Shown here in pieces: positions 25,522 to 35,334 of a stretch of DNA of 64,000 nucleotides. The position numbers and the translations under genes were made by a program. The stretch comes from Terrimonas sp964445775 (GTDB lineage Bacteria; Bacteroidota; Bacteroidia; Chitinophagales; Chitinophagaceae), in assembly GCA_964445775.1 (NCBI GenBank), contig CAYUMH010000003.1, forward strand, positions 86,227 to 150,226, read 5' to 3'. The notes beneath the pieces were generated by a model. That model saw nothing but the letters and a program-made list of their open reading frames with translations, ran no database searches and was not told the DNA's origin. How positions within the stretch are numbered: position 1 is the stretch's first letter; each line of letters opens with the position of its first letter.

Positions 25522-27702
25522 ATGAAAGTAAAACTAATTCTTGCAGGAGTACTCACGTTTGCACAATTTATGGTTAATGCACAGGCCAATAAATATATGG
25601 ATAAGTTGCTGCCTATGGAAGTGAGGGTAAAAGACCTGATTTCTAAAATGACCCTGGAAGAAAAAGCCGGGCAGCTTCAATATAACAGCCCCGCTATTCC
25701 GCGTTTGGGCATACCTGTATACAACTGGTGGAACGAAGCCCTGCATGGTGTAGGTCGCAGCGGGGTGGCTACCGTTTTTCCGCAAGCCATTGGTTTGGCT
25801 GCCACTTTTGATGATGCACTGGCCAAGCTGGAGGCTGACGTAATTAGTACAGAGGCCCGGGCCATGTACAACGAGGCGCTCAAAAAAGGCTATCACCAAC
25901 AATACGGAGGGCTCAGTTTCTGGACACCCAACATCAATATCTTCCGCGATCCACGCTGGGGGCGCGGCCAGGAAACCTATGGCGAAGACCCATACCTTAC
26001 CAGCAGGATGGGCGTGGCATTTGTGAAAGGACTGCAAGGTAACAATCCTGATTATTTAAAAGTAGCGGCCTGTGCCAAACATTATGCGGTACACAGCGGC
26101 CCCGAGCGCCTGCGCCACGAGTTTAATGCCTTGCCCAGCAACCAGGACCTGTGGGAAACCTACCTGCCGGCGTTTAAAGCGCTCGTAGATGCAAAAGTAG
26201 AGGCCGTAATGTGTGCTTACAACCGTACCAATAACGAACCCTGCTGCGGCAATACTTTCCTGTTGCAGGACGTGCTGCGCAAAAAATGGAATTTTAAAGG
26301 CCATGTAGTAACCGACTGCTGGGCACTTAACGATTTTTACCAGGGGCATAAAGTAGTACCAACAGTAGAGGAGTCGGCTGCACTGGCGCTCAATAAAGGT
26401 GTTGATTTGAACTGTGGTGACGAATTTTCGAAAGGGTTATTAAAAGCGCTCAAAGCCGGGCTTACCACCGAAAAACAGGTGGATATGGCACTGGCCGCTT
26501 TATTAACTACCAAAATAAAACTGGGCATGTTTGATACACCCGGTAGTAACCCCTACGACAAATTAGCTGCCCAAAATATTAACTCGGCCGCCAATCGTGC
26601 ATTGGCCCGTAAAGTGGCACAAAAATCTATCGTGCTGCTAAAAAACAATGGCATTCTGCCTTTGAAAAAGGACCAGGCAAAATATTTTGTAACCGGCCCC
26701 AACGCTACCAGTATCGAAGCCCTGCACGGCAACTATTTTGGCGTAAACAACAGTTATGCTACGGTGCTGGAAGGTATAGCCGGCCAGGTTGCAGGGGGTA
26801 GCCAGCTGCTATATGCGCCTGGCATTTTACTGGACAGACCTAATATTAATCCTATTGACTGGGCAAGTGACGATGCCCGTAAGTCTTCGGCTACCATTAT
26901 GGTAATGGGCATTACAGGCTTGTTGGAAGGGGAGGAAGGCGAATCCATTGCTTCACCTTCCTATGGCGACAGGCTGGACTATAACCTGCCGCAAAACCAG
27001 GTTGATTACCTGCGCAAAATGAAAAAGGACAATGATAAACCTGTAATAGCGGTAGTTACAGGCGGCAGCCCTATGAACCTGGCCGAGGTGCAGGAAATAG
27101 CCGATGCCGTTTTATTGATCTGGTACCCGGGCGAAGAGGGCGGCAATGCCGTGGCCGATATTCTTTTCGGCGATGTGGCGCCCTCCGGCAGGTTGCCTAT
27201 CACCTTCCCCAAATCGCTGGAGCAGTTACCCGCCTATGAAGATTACACCATGAAAGGCAGAACCTACCGTTACATGGAGGCAGAGCCTTTATATCCCTTT
27301 GGCTTTGGATTGAGTTACACGCGTTTTTCGTACGATAAAATTACAGTCAGCAATAAACAATTAAAAAAAGGCCAAAGTGTACAGGTATCAGCCAGCATTC
27401 ATAATGCAGGCAGGGTAGCAGCCGATGAAGTGGTACAACTATACCTGTCCCCGGTAAACATCAATGCCAGTCTTCCTCTCTACTCGCTGAAAGGTTTTCA
27501 ACGTATTCACCTGAAAGCCGGCGAAACAAAAACAGTAAGCTTTCTGCTACCTGCCGATGCTTTTGCCCTGGCCAATGAAAAAGGTGAGATGGTGGTACAT
27601 GAGGGGCAGTACAATATTTCGGTGGCAGGCTCTTTACCAGGCAAAAGAAGTGAAATGCTGGGTGCTGCAAAAGCGTTGCAAACAATGGTATCCGTTAAAT
27701 AA
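25522..27702 (+). CDS. GH3 beta-xylosidase/beta-glucosidase
   Basis: Exo-acting hydrolase of beta-xylosides or beta-glucosides. Signal peptide 1-20 (FMVNAQ). The plant-BXL-like GH3 layout is intact: domain 1 with YNWWNEALHGVGR, FWTPNINIFRDPRWGRGQETYGEDPY, CAKHYAVHSGPE, VMCAYNRTN and VVTDCWALNDF (nucleophile Asp265), then the alpha/beta domain (SIVLLKNNGILPL, GEEGE near Glu acid, WYPGEEGGNAVADILFG, PSGRLPITFP) and a fibronectin-like end (LYPFGFGLSYTRF... DEVVQLYLSP). 726 residues. First gene of the plus-strand PUL operon and 14 bp from the GH88-fusion gene. The divergent LacI gene suggests joint control. Confidence 0.93.
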   Translation: MKVKLILAGVLTFAQFMVNAQANKYMDKLLPMEVRVKDLISKMTLEEKAGQLQYNSPAIPRLGIPVYNWWNEALHGVGRSGVATVFPQAIGLAATFDDALAKLEADVISTEARAMYNEALKKGYHQQYGGLSFWTPNINIFRDPRWGRGQETYGEDPYLTSRMGVAFVKGLQGNNPDYLKVAACAKHYAVHSGPERLRHEFNALPSNQDLWETYLPAFKALVDAKVEAVMCAYNRTNNEPCCGNTFLLQDVLRKKWNFKGHVVTDCWALNDFYQGHKVVPTVEESAALALNKGVDLNCGDEFSKGLLKALKAGLTTEKQVDMALAALLTTKIKLGMFDTPGSNPYDKLAAQNINSAANRALARKVAQKSIVLLKNNGILPLKKDQAKYFVTGPNATSIEALHGNYFGVNNSYATVLEGIAGQVAGGSQLLYAPGILLDRPNINPIDWASDDARKSSATIMVMGITGLLEGEEGESIASPSYGDRLDYNLPQNQVDYLRKMKKDNDKPVIAVVTGGSPMNLAEVQEIADAVLLIWYPGEEGGNAVADILFGDVAPSGRLPITFPKSLEQLPAYEDYTMKGRTYRYMEAEPLYPFGFGLSYTRFSYDKITVSNKQLKKGQSVQVSASIHNAGRVAADEVVQLYLSPVNINASLPLYSLKGFQRIHLKAGETKTVSFLLPADAFALANEKGEMVVHEGQYNISVAGSLPGKRSEMLGAAKALQTMVSVK

Positions 27703-27715
27703 TAAATAAAAAACG

Positions 27716-30160
27716 ATGAGATGTATTTTCTGCTGCTTATTATGCCTGCTGTTGTTTGCAGGGTTTGGCTTTAAAAAAGACAATGCCGACCCCGTAGAAT
27801 TTGTCAGCAGCAGTTTTGCCTACGCCCGGCAACAGATAAAACTGTTGTTGAAAGAGGCCGGCAAAGACCCGTTACGTTTTCCCCGCACCACCGGCACCGG
27901 TGGCCAACTGGTAAGCACCAGTATGTACGACTGGACCCCTGGTTTTTTCCCGGGTTGCCTTTGGTATGTATACGATAATACCGGCGATGAGCAACTTAAA
28001 GCAGCTGCCATACAATGGACGGAAAAACTGGAACCGCTCAAAAACTTTACACAGCATCACGACCTTGGTTTTATGATGTACTGCAGCTATGGTAATGCCT
28101 ATCGCAGCACGGGCAATAAAAAATATGCCGACATACTGGTGCAGGCAGCAAGGTCGCTGAGTACCCGTTACAGCCCGGTTACCAAAAGCATTAAATCCTG
28201 GAACAGTTTCACCTCCTGGCAGGATGGCAAAAAAAAATATAATTACCCGGTTATTATCGACACCCTGATGAACCTGGAGATGCTCTACTTTACCGCCAAA
28301 CAAACGGGCGATACCAGTTTTACCCATATCGCCAACAATCATGCCCTTACTGCCATGCAAAACCAGATCAGGAGCGACTACAGCAGTTATCATGTGGTGT
28401 GTTATGATAGTGCAACCGGCAAAGTCATTGCAAAGGAAACGGCACAGGGTTACAGCGACAACAGCACCTGGGCCAGGGGGCAGGCCTGGGGCATATATGG
28501 TTTTACCATGTGTTACCGCGAAACCAAAGATCCCCGGTTTTTGAAAACCGCACTGGGCATGGCCGATTGGTATATCAATCATTTGCCCAAAGACCTGGTA
28601 CCCCTGTGGGATTTTAATGTAGGCCAGAAAGGATATACACCCGGTATAGCATCACATGCCCGTCAAAATGCCGGACGGTTCAAAGATGTTTCAGCGGCCG
28701 CCATTGTAGCAGCCGCCCTTATGGAGTTAAGCACCTATGCACCGGATAAGGCGGGCAGGCAATACAAAAAAACGGGTATCCGTATTATAGAGTCACTCAG
28801 CAAACATTACAAAGTGCCTGCAGGTACCAACAGCGGCTTCATCTTCTCACACAATGTTGGCAGCGTGCCCCACCAATTTGAAATTGATGTACCCCTTATT
28901 TATGCCGATTATTATTTTCTCGAAGCCCTCAGCCGATACCGTCAATCCTTATCCGTTAAATCAGCTAGCCATACAAAACAAACAGCAGCCAGCTACTCTA
29001 AAATCTGGGGGCAGCAGGGCGAGTTATGGGATAAAAGCAGGATACCCGATTTTACCCATGCGGGGTATAAAAGCGGTAATACAGCCATACCTGATTATCC
29101 GGTAAGTATTGATGTGACCACATTAGGAGCCAGGGGTGATGGTATTACGGATAATACGGCATTTTTCCGGGCAGCCATCAGGCAATGCGGTGCCAATGGT
29201 ACGGTGTACATACCTGCGGGGAAATACCTGCTCAGTGATACATTGATCATTCAAAAAAGCGGCATCAATATACAGGGCGCTGGAAACGCCACCATTCTCT
29301 ATTTCACCAAAGGACTGGAAGAACTCTATCCTATGTACAACAGGCCGGGCCTGCCCGGGCAAAGCGATTGGTCCTGGCAGGGAGGTATGATCACTTTTTC
29401 CGGGTACATTTCTGATTTTGGTATACAATCGCTTCGTATCGAATTTCCCGATCATATATGGACCGGGCACGACTTTCATGAACGTGGGTACAATGCCATT
29501 GGCTTTACAGGTAATGCACACGATGGCTGGATCAGGAACATTACTATTTCGGGCAGTGATGTTGGTATATGGATCGGCAGGCATGTGCATCATATTACAC
29601 TGGACGGATGGACATTGGACTGCGGGCCTGATCGTGCTGCAGGCCCTAAAGGCATCGGGCACCACGGGGCAAACGTATATGGAGGACATAACCTGTTGCA
29701 AAATTTTGACATACGCGGAAAATTCCACCATGATCTGTCTGTAGAATCGGAGTACAGCCAGTTCAATGTATTCAGAAAAGGGAAAGGCGTTGATATATGT
29801 ATTGACCATCATAATCATGATGCCGGGTATAACCTGTTTACCAACCTTGACATGGGTATCGGCTCCAGGCCTTATTTCTCCGGTGGCAAAATGGGACCCT
29901 GGGGTGTCAGCATCACTGAAACCTACTGGAATATTACTGCCCGCAAGGACCTGCCATATAACCGTGTAGGCCGTAATACCAGCGGCCCCAAATCAAAAAA
30001 TAATGTAGCTGTCGGCATAAAGACCAGCGAAGTATCTGCCCTACCCGATGCGGATGACAATTGGTACGAAACCATCGACCCTCACTTACTTTCTCCTCCC
30101 GATTTGTATGAAGCACAAATGAGATTGGTGAAAGGAAAGCCTGCCCAGCATTCACAATAA
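27716..30160 (+). CDS. Fusion of GH88 uronyl hydrolase and beta-helix (lyase-like) domain
   Basis: 814 residues. After a signal peptide (about 1-17), residues 30-410 are an alpha/alpha-toroid of GH88 (unsaturated glucuronyl hydrolase): HHDLGFM (Asp116) and IIDTLMNLEML (Asp182) correspond to the two catalytic Asp of UGL, with NSTWARGQAWGIYGF and PLWDFN also typical. Residues about 426-814 form a Pectate_lyase_3-type right-handed beta-helix (WDKSRIPDFTHAGY, DVTTLGARGDGITDN, GKYLLSDTLII, DFHERGYNAIGF, GHHGANVYGGHNLL). This second half is closely paralogous to the lipoprotein at 36413. GH88 removes the unsaturated uronate end left by a lyase, so the two domains could act in sequence. The catalytic nature of the beta-helix (lyase or hydrolase) is not proven. 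Confidence 0.85.
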   Translation: MRCIFCCLLCLLLFAGFGFKKDNADPVEFVSSSFAYARQQIKLLLKEAGKDPLRFPRTTGTGGQLVSTSMYDWTPGFFPGCLWYVYDNTGDEQLKAAAIQWTEKLEPLKNFTQHHDLGFMMYCSYGNAYRSTGNKKYADILVQAARSLSTRYSPVTKSIKSWNSFTSWQDGKKKYNYPVIIDTLMNLEMLYFTAKQTGDTSFTHIANNHALTAMQNQIRSDYSSYHVVCYDSATGKVIAKETAQGYSDNSTWARGQAWGIYGFTMCYRETKDPRFLKTALGMADWYINHLPKDLVPLWDFNVGQKGYTPGIASHARQNAGRFKDVSAAAIVAAALMELSTYAPDKAGRQYKKTGIRIIESLSKHYKVPAGTNSGFIFSHNVGSVPHQFEIDVPLIYADYYFLEALSRYRQSLSVKSASHTKQTAASYSKIWGQQGELWDKSRIPDFTHAGYKSGNTAIPDYPVSIDVTTLGARGDGITDNTAFFRAAIRQCGANGTVYIPAGKYLLSDTLIIQKSGINIQGAGNATILYFTKGLEELYPMYNRPGLPGQSDWSWQGGMITFSGYISDFGIQSLRIEFPDHIWTGHDFHERGYNAIGFTGNAHDGWIRNITISGSDVGIWIGRHVHHITLDGWTLDCGPDRAAGPKGIGHHGANVYGGHNLLQNFDIRGKFHHDLSVESEYSQFNVFRKGKGVDICIDHHNHDAGYNLFTNLDMGIGSRPYFSGGKMGPWGVSITETYWNITARKDLPYNRVGRNTSGPKSKNNVAVGIKTSEVSALPDADDNWYETIDPHLLSPPDLYEAQMRLVKGKPAQHSQ

Positions 30161-30234
30161 GAATAAAATACCCTTATATAAAAGGAGATAAATACATCTG
30201 TAAACAATATTAATAAAAACTAAACACGACTGCT

Positions 30235-33200
30235 ATGAACCATTTAATGATTTTACCACAAAAGCGTCAGCCAAAAATAACGCTAAGCTTCCACAGGGTC
30301 ATATGGTTATTGCTCCTCTTCCTGTCGGGTAGCATGGTTTCCGTTGCGCAAACCACGGTTACCGTTACAGGCACTGTGAAAGATGCCAGGGGAGAACCTT
30401 TGCAGGGAGCCTCTATCGAAATTGTGCAGTTAAAGAAGACGGTCGTTTCTGGCCAGAACGGAGCGTTTTCTTTTCCCCAAGTTCCCGCAGGGAATTACCA
30501 GTTTAAAGTCAGTTTCAGCGGCTATGTTTCCACCACCACCGATGTGGCGGTAAAAGCAGGTAGTATGCCCAAACTGGTGTTTACCCTTCAGCAGGATTTG
30601 AAAGACCTTGATGATGTGGTGGTAATTGGCTATGGTAACCAAAAACGGCAAGATGTAACAGGCTCCGTGGCAAAAGCCCCGGTAGAGGATATGCAGAAAG
30701 CTCCGGTGGGCACTTTTTCCGATGCCCTGGCCGGGCGTGTGGCCGGGGTAGTGGTAAGCTCGGCCGATGGGCAACCGGGCAGCTTACCCAATATTGTTGT
30801 GCGTGGTGCCAACTCGGTTACACAGGGCAATGGTCCCTTGTATGTGATAGACGGTTTCCCATTGGAGGATGGTAATGCCGGATCTATTAACCCGAATGAT
30901 ATAGAAAGTCTCGAAGTACTGAAAGATGCTTCGGCAACGGCTATTTATGGCGCCAGGGGTGCCAACGGGGTTATCATCATTACCACTAAAAAGGGCAAAC
31001 AGGGCCCGCCGGTGGTGCAGTTTAATGCCAGCTATGGCCAGCAGAGCGGGTTGAAGAAGATGGACCTGATGAATGTGGAACAGTACCTGGACTACCAGCT
31101 TGAACGTGATTCTTTAAGTAACAATCTTTACAGGAATCCTTCTACAGGTATATTGGGCCCTGGTTTTACAACAGATTCTCTCTATTTTCGAAAAGCTACC
31201 TTCGACCAGTATAAAGGGATGAAACCTTTTGATTTCCAGGATGCGCTTTTCAAGAATACTACTTTTCAGAATTATGACCTCAGTGTTCGTGGTGGTACCG
31301 ATAAAACCAGGTACAGTTTTTCCGGTAACCTGTATAATTACAAAGGCATGGTGGTCAATTCAGGCTACCGCCGCTACCAGGGCAGGCTGGGCCTCGATCA
31401 GGTGCTCTCCAATAAGTTTAAAGTAGGTCTAGATGTAAACTATGCCAATCAAAAAACCTGGGGCAGCTCTCCTATACCCAATAATACCACCGGTTATTTT
31501 TCTTCACAAATGGCGCCCTATTACACTGTTTGGGGTTATCGCCCTATAAGCGCACTCAACGAAAGCCTGCAGCAAACCATTGATCTTGAAAACACCTTTG
31601 TTGATCCAGGCATGCCAACAACTGGTAGTTCAGCCAATAGTTTTATTATAAATCCCTTGATTAACCAGCTCAACCGGGTAAGAGATAATTACCAGACCAC
31701 CGTTATTGCCAATGCATTCCTGGAGTATAAGATTATACCCGGTTTAGTATTACGGTTGTCAGGTAGCATTAACACTTTTGATTTAAGGAATGTGGTATTT
31801 AACAATGAAAAAACCTCAGATGGTAGTCCTTTAACCACATATGGCAGCCAGCTTGGAGTAAATGGCAGTGTTTTTATTACCAGGGGTGCCAACTGGGCCA
31901 ACGAGAACCTGCTTACCTGGACCAAAACTTATCGTAAAAAAAACAATTTGCAGGTGGCGGCCCTTGTGAGCGAACAGGCGGGTGCTTCTTCGTCCGAAGG
32001 TGTTGAAGCTATTTTGCTTCCCAAACCTTCGTTAGGCGTTGCCGGTTTGTCGCAGGGTACACCGCGTACGGTAAGATCGGGTAAAACGGAGTGGAGCCTG
32101 GCCTCAGTTATGGGGAGGTTTAACTATAATTACAATTCCCTGTACTATCTCACCCTAACTTACCGGCGTGATGGGTCCTCTAAATTTGCCGATGACAACA
32201 AATGGGGCAGTTTTTGGTCGGGCGCATTAAAATGGAACTTCTATAAGGAAAGTTTTATGAAAGATTACCAATGGCTGTCGAACGGTGCATTGCGGGTAAG
32301 CTATGGCCAAACCGGCAACAACCGGGTGGGCGATTTTGCCAGCCTGTCCAGGATCAATATCAGGCAGGCCAGCGGATCGGATGGGGGCGTTTTTGGGAAC
32401 ACCATACCTCCTTTTGCAGAACTGTCAAATTTTGGGAATCCGGCCCTGAAATGGGAAACCACTGAACAAACTAATATTGGATTAGATCTTGGGTTTTTAA
32501 AAGGGAGGATAGGCCTTACGGTAGATGTGTACCGCAAGCGGACAAAGGACCTGTTGCTGAATGCTGCAATGCCCTTTGTAACGGGTTATGGCTCTGCCAC
32601 CAAGAATGTGGGAACTATGCAGAACCAGGGGCTGGAGATAGCCATCAATACCACTAATATCAATACCAAAGATTTTACCTGGACCAGCAGCTTTAATATT
32701 GCCTTCAACCAAAATAAAATACTGTCGCTGGCTCAAAACCAGGAGGCCCTGCTAAACACCACCGGGTTTGATGGACAGTTTACCGGTACGCCATCCTACA
32801 TCTCAAAAGTTGGTCAGCCCTTAGGCCAGCTATACGGCCTTATATGGGACGGTGTCTACCAGTATTCCGATTTCAATTACACCACTGCTCTCAACCCATC
32901 AGCCAATTTTCCGGGTAGGGGCAGTCATTGGGTATTAAAAGACGGCATACCTACCAATGGCAACACAAGAGCCGCTATACAGCCCGGCGACATTAAATAT
33001 AGAGACCTGAACCAGGACGGCATAATTGATGTGAACGATTATACCGTGATCGGCAGGGGGCTGCCTATACATACCGGTGGTTTCGGCAATAATTTTTCCT
33101 ACAAAGGTTTTGACCTGAACCTGTTTTTTCAGTGGAGCTACGGTAACAATATCCAGAATGCCAACCGCATCATTTTTGAGGGCAATGTGCAAAACCAGCC

Positions 33201-33564
33201 TTATCTGAACCAGTTTGCCAGTTATGCCAATCGCTGGACACCTGAGAATACCGGCAGCACCCTCTTCAGAACCGGTGGCCAGGGACCCTCAGGACTGTAT
33301 TCGAGCCGTACGGTAGAAGATGGCTCCTACCTGCGTTTGAAAACGGTTTCACTGGGTTATAAGCTGCCCTCCAAATTTTTGAAGAAGGTAAAAATCAAAA
33401 ATATACGGGTGTTTGCATCGGGACAGAATGTATTTACCTGGACCAATTATTCGGGTATGGACCCTGAAATCAGTGTTTACAACAATGTGCTGACGCCCGG
33501 CTTTGACTATAGCGGGTATCCCAGGGCAAGAACCATTGTTTTTGGTATCAATACTACTTTTTAA
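30235..33564 (+). CDS. SusC/RagA-family TonB-dependent outer-membrane transporter
   Basis: Outer-membrane importer of oligosaccharides, partner of the SusD-like lipoprotein encoded next. 1109 residues: signal region (WLLLLFLSGSMVSVAQ, 24-39), CarboxypepD_reg-like domain (about 44-120, VKDARGEPLQGASIEI), TonB-box area and plug (DDVVVIGYGNQKRQDVTGSV; VRGANSVTQGNGPLYVIDG; ASATAIYGARGANGVIIITTKKG), then a 22-strand barrel ending FGINTTF with a terminal Phe. No FecR/STN domain is present. Its stop is followed by SusD 17 bp later. It follows two enzyme genes, so the transporter is not first in its operon. Confidence 0.95.
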   Translation: MNHLMILPQKRQPKITLSFHRVIWLLLLFLSGSMVSVAQTTVTVTGTVKDARGEPLQGASIEIVQLKKTVVSGQNGAFSFPQVPAGNYQFKVSFSGYVSTTTDVAVKAGSMPKLVFTLQQDLKDLDDVVVIGYGNQKRQDVTGSVAKAPVEDMQKAPVGTFSDALAGRVAGVVVSSADGQPGSLPNIVVRGANSVTQGNGPLYVIDGFPLEDGNAGSINPNDIESLEVLKDASATAIYGARGANGVIIITTKKGKQGPPVVQFNASYGQQSGLKKMDLMNVEQYLDYQLERDSLSNNLYRNPSTGILGPGFTTDSLYFRKATFDQYKGMKPFDFQDALFKNTTFQNYDLSVRGGTDKTRYSFSGNLYNYKGMVVNSGYRRYQGRLGLDQVLSNKFKVGLDVNYANQKTWGSSPIPNNTTGYFSSQMAPYYTVWGYRPISALNESLQQTIDLENTFVDPGMPTTGSSANSFIINPLINQLNRVRDNYQTTVIANAFLEYKIIPGLVLRLSGSINTFDLRNVVFNNEKTSDGSPLTTYGSQLGVNGSVFITRGANWANENLLTWTKTYRKKNNLQVAALVSEQAGASSSEGVEAILLPKPSLGVAGLSQGTPRTVRSGKTEWSLASVMGRFNYNYNSLYYLTLTYRRDGSSKFADDNKWGSFWSGALKWNFYKESFMKDYQWLSNGALRVSYGQTGNNRVGDFASLSRINIRQASGSDGGVFGNTIPPFAELSNFGNPALKWETTEQTNIGLDLGFLKGRIGLTVDVYRKRTKDLLLNAAMPFVTGYGSATKNVGTMQNQGLEIAINTTNINTKDFTWTSSFNIAFNQNKILSLAQNQEALLNTTGFDGQFTGTPSYISKVGQPLGQLYGLIWDGVYQYSDFNYTTALNPSANFPGRGSHWVLKDGIPTNGNTRAAIQPGDIKYRDLNQDGIIDVNDYTVIGRGLPIHTGGFGNNFSYKGFDLNLFFQWSYGNNIQNANRIIFEGNVQNQPYLNQFASYANRWTPENTGSTLFRTGGQGPSGLYSSRTVEDGSYLRLKTVSLGYKLPSKFLKKVKIKNIRVFASGQNVFTWTNYSGMDPEISVYNNVLTPGFDYSGYPRARTIVFGINTTF

Positions 33565-33580
33565 ATCAAAAAAAGAAACC

Positions 33581-35314
33581 ATGAATTATTATAAAAGAAT
33601 AAGCCCTGTTTACCGTAATGGCAGACAGAAGATATGCTGGCTGGTGCTCTTTGGCATTATGACAATGGTAAACACCGGCTGTAAAAAGTTTTTAGAAACC
33701 ACACCACAGGATTTTGTGTCGCCAACTAATTATTACAGCAATAAAAGCGAGCTTATTTCTGCACTGGCAGGTGTTTATTCGCCACTAGGTAATGACAGGG
33801 TGTATGGAGAGTTGTTAAGCATACAGGCACAGTGCGTTACCGATGAAGGGTATACTGCGTACGATGTTAATAATGATGTAGGTCTCAACATTCATAACTA
33901 TACCAATAATAAGATGAACGACTTTTGGCGGCAATGTTATATGGGCATTGAAAGGGCCAACGTTTTACTCGAAAATGCCCATAAGGCAACAGATGTGGAT
34001 GCCAAAACGCTGGCCAGCATCATGGCCGAGGCTAAGTTTATGAGGGGCTACTATCACTTTTTACTGGCCCAGTATTTTGGCAGTGTGCCCGTGAAAACAA
34101 CGGCCAGCAAAGACCCCAACCAAACAAGTTTCCCCAGGGCCGAAACGGAGAAAGAAGTCTATGACCAGATCTTAAAGGATATGACCGAGGCCGAGCCGGA
34201 TTTAGACCCTATCAACTCAGCCGAGTTAAAATCTACCTCCAGCAGGGTGTCAAAATCTGCCGCCCAGGGCATTTTGGCCAGGGTATGCCTTAAAATGGCC
34301 GGCTACCCGCTTAACGAGCCAACAAAGTATAAAGACGCACTGGAATGGGCTACACAAGTTAAAACCTCGTATCCCCATACCCTCCTCACTTCCAAAGACA
34401 CTTTGAGTGTAGTAAATTTAAGAGGGGTGCCTGTGTGGTATGCCGCTGCCAATAACAACCCGGCCTATTTCAATAATGGGTATGCCCAGGTGTTTTTGAA
34501 TGAGATGACCAACCGCTACGATGTAAGGGAAAGCATTTGGGAAGTGGATTATTTTATACAGGGTGTTTCGGCCACCAAAACCTCTAACATTGGCGTGCAG
34601 ATTGGCTTGGGTGGAAACGACCCTGTTTTTGGTAATTCAGGACCCGTAATCAATGCCCAGCAATACCTTTATAACAAATATGCGCCGGGCGATTTACGCC
34701 GTGATTGGGCTATTGCGCCATACTCCAACAATGGAAGCGGTGGCCGTAATTTTTTCAATGGTTCTGCCGGTTCTGCCGGCCAGATATTGAACCGGTCGGT
34801 AGGCAAGTGGAGAAGAGAATACGAGCCTATCGGAGCTGGCTACACTGTAAAACCATCGGGCAGCCAGATCAATTTTCCGATTTTACGTTATTCTGACGTA
34901 TTACTGATGATTTGCGAGGCCGAATTTATGCAAAACGGTGCCACGGTCATTGCGTTAGATGCCATCAACCAGGTACGCCGGCGCGCATTTGGCAAAGACC
35001 CTGCTGTGACGGATGCCACGGTAGATTTAACGGCCGCCCAGTTAACCCTGGCCGAAATACAGGACGAAAGAGCCAGGGAGCTATGCTTTGAAGCAGTAAG
35101 GAAACTGGACCTTATCCGCTGGGGTATTTATCTGCCCCGCCTACAGGAAGTTATCAATTTCAACAATACAAGCGGCTTTCCTACCGGCAACCGTGCCCGG
35201 GCCAACCTGAGTGCACAGAACACACTGGCAGGGGGTACCAAGTTCCTGTTATGGCCCATTCCATCCAGCGAAATACTGGCAAATAATGCTATCACACAAA
35301 ATCCCGGCTATTAA
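33581..35314 (+). CDS. SusD/RagB-family surface glycan-binding lipoprotein
   Basis: Surface lid/glycan-binding protein for the SusC-like transporter. I use the ATG at 33581 (MNYYKRISPV) because a lipoprotein signal starts there; the longer frame from 33503 would overlap SusC. Lipobox MVNTGC with the lipidated Cys34, then the SusD pattern: FLETTPQDFVSPTNYYSN, ERANVLLENA, EAKFMRGYYHFLLAQYFGSVPV, TPR-like helices, and the C-terminal FPILRYSDVLLMICEAEF, DERARELCFEAVRKLDLIRWG, LLWPIPSSEILAN, ITQNPGY. All are standard. 577 residues. Confidence 0.95.
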   Translation: MNYYKRISPVYRNGRQKICWLVLFGIMTMVNTGCKKFLETTPQDFVSPTNYYSNKSELISALAGVYSPLGNDRVYGELLSIQAQCVTDEGYTAYDVNNDVGLNIHNYTNNKMNDFWRQCYMGIERANVLLENAHKATDVDAKTLASIMAEAKFMRGYYHFLLAQYFGSVPVKTTASKDPNQTSFPRAETEKEVYDQILKDMTEAEPDLDPINSAELKSTSSRVSKSAAQGILARVCLKMAGYPLNEPTKYKDALEWATQVKTSYPHTLLTSKDTLSVVNLRGVPVWYAAANNNPAYFNNGYAQVFLNEMTNRYDVRESIWEVDYFIQGVSATKTSNIGVQIGLGGNDPVFGNSGPVINAQQYLYNKYAPGDLRRDWAIAPYSNNGSGGRNFFNGSAGSAGQILNRSVGKWRREYEPIGAGYTVKPSGSQINFPILRYSDVLLMICEAEFMQNGATVIALDAINQVRRRAFGKDPAVTDATVDLTAAQLTLAEIQDERARELCFEAVRKLDLIRWGIYLPRLQEVINFNNTSGFPTGNRARANLSAQNTLAGGTKFLLWPIPSSEILANNAITQNPGY

Positions 35315-35334
35315 TAACCATCAAAAAAACAGAT

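Noticed and set aside
27716..30160. Frameshift or assembly join creating the GH88/beta-helix fusion
   Set aside because: The frame is continuous over a normal linker (about 411-428), both halves are complete, and no partial start or stop occurs at the junction; still, long reads would confirm it.
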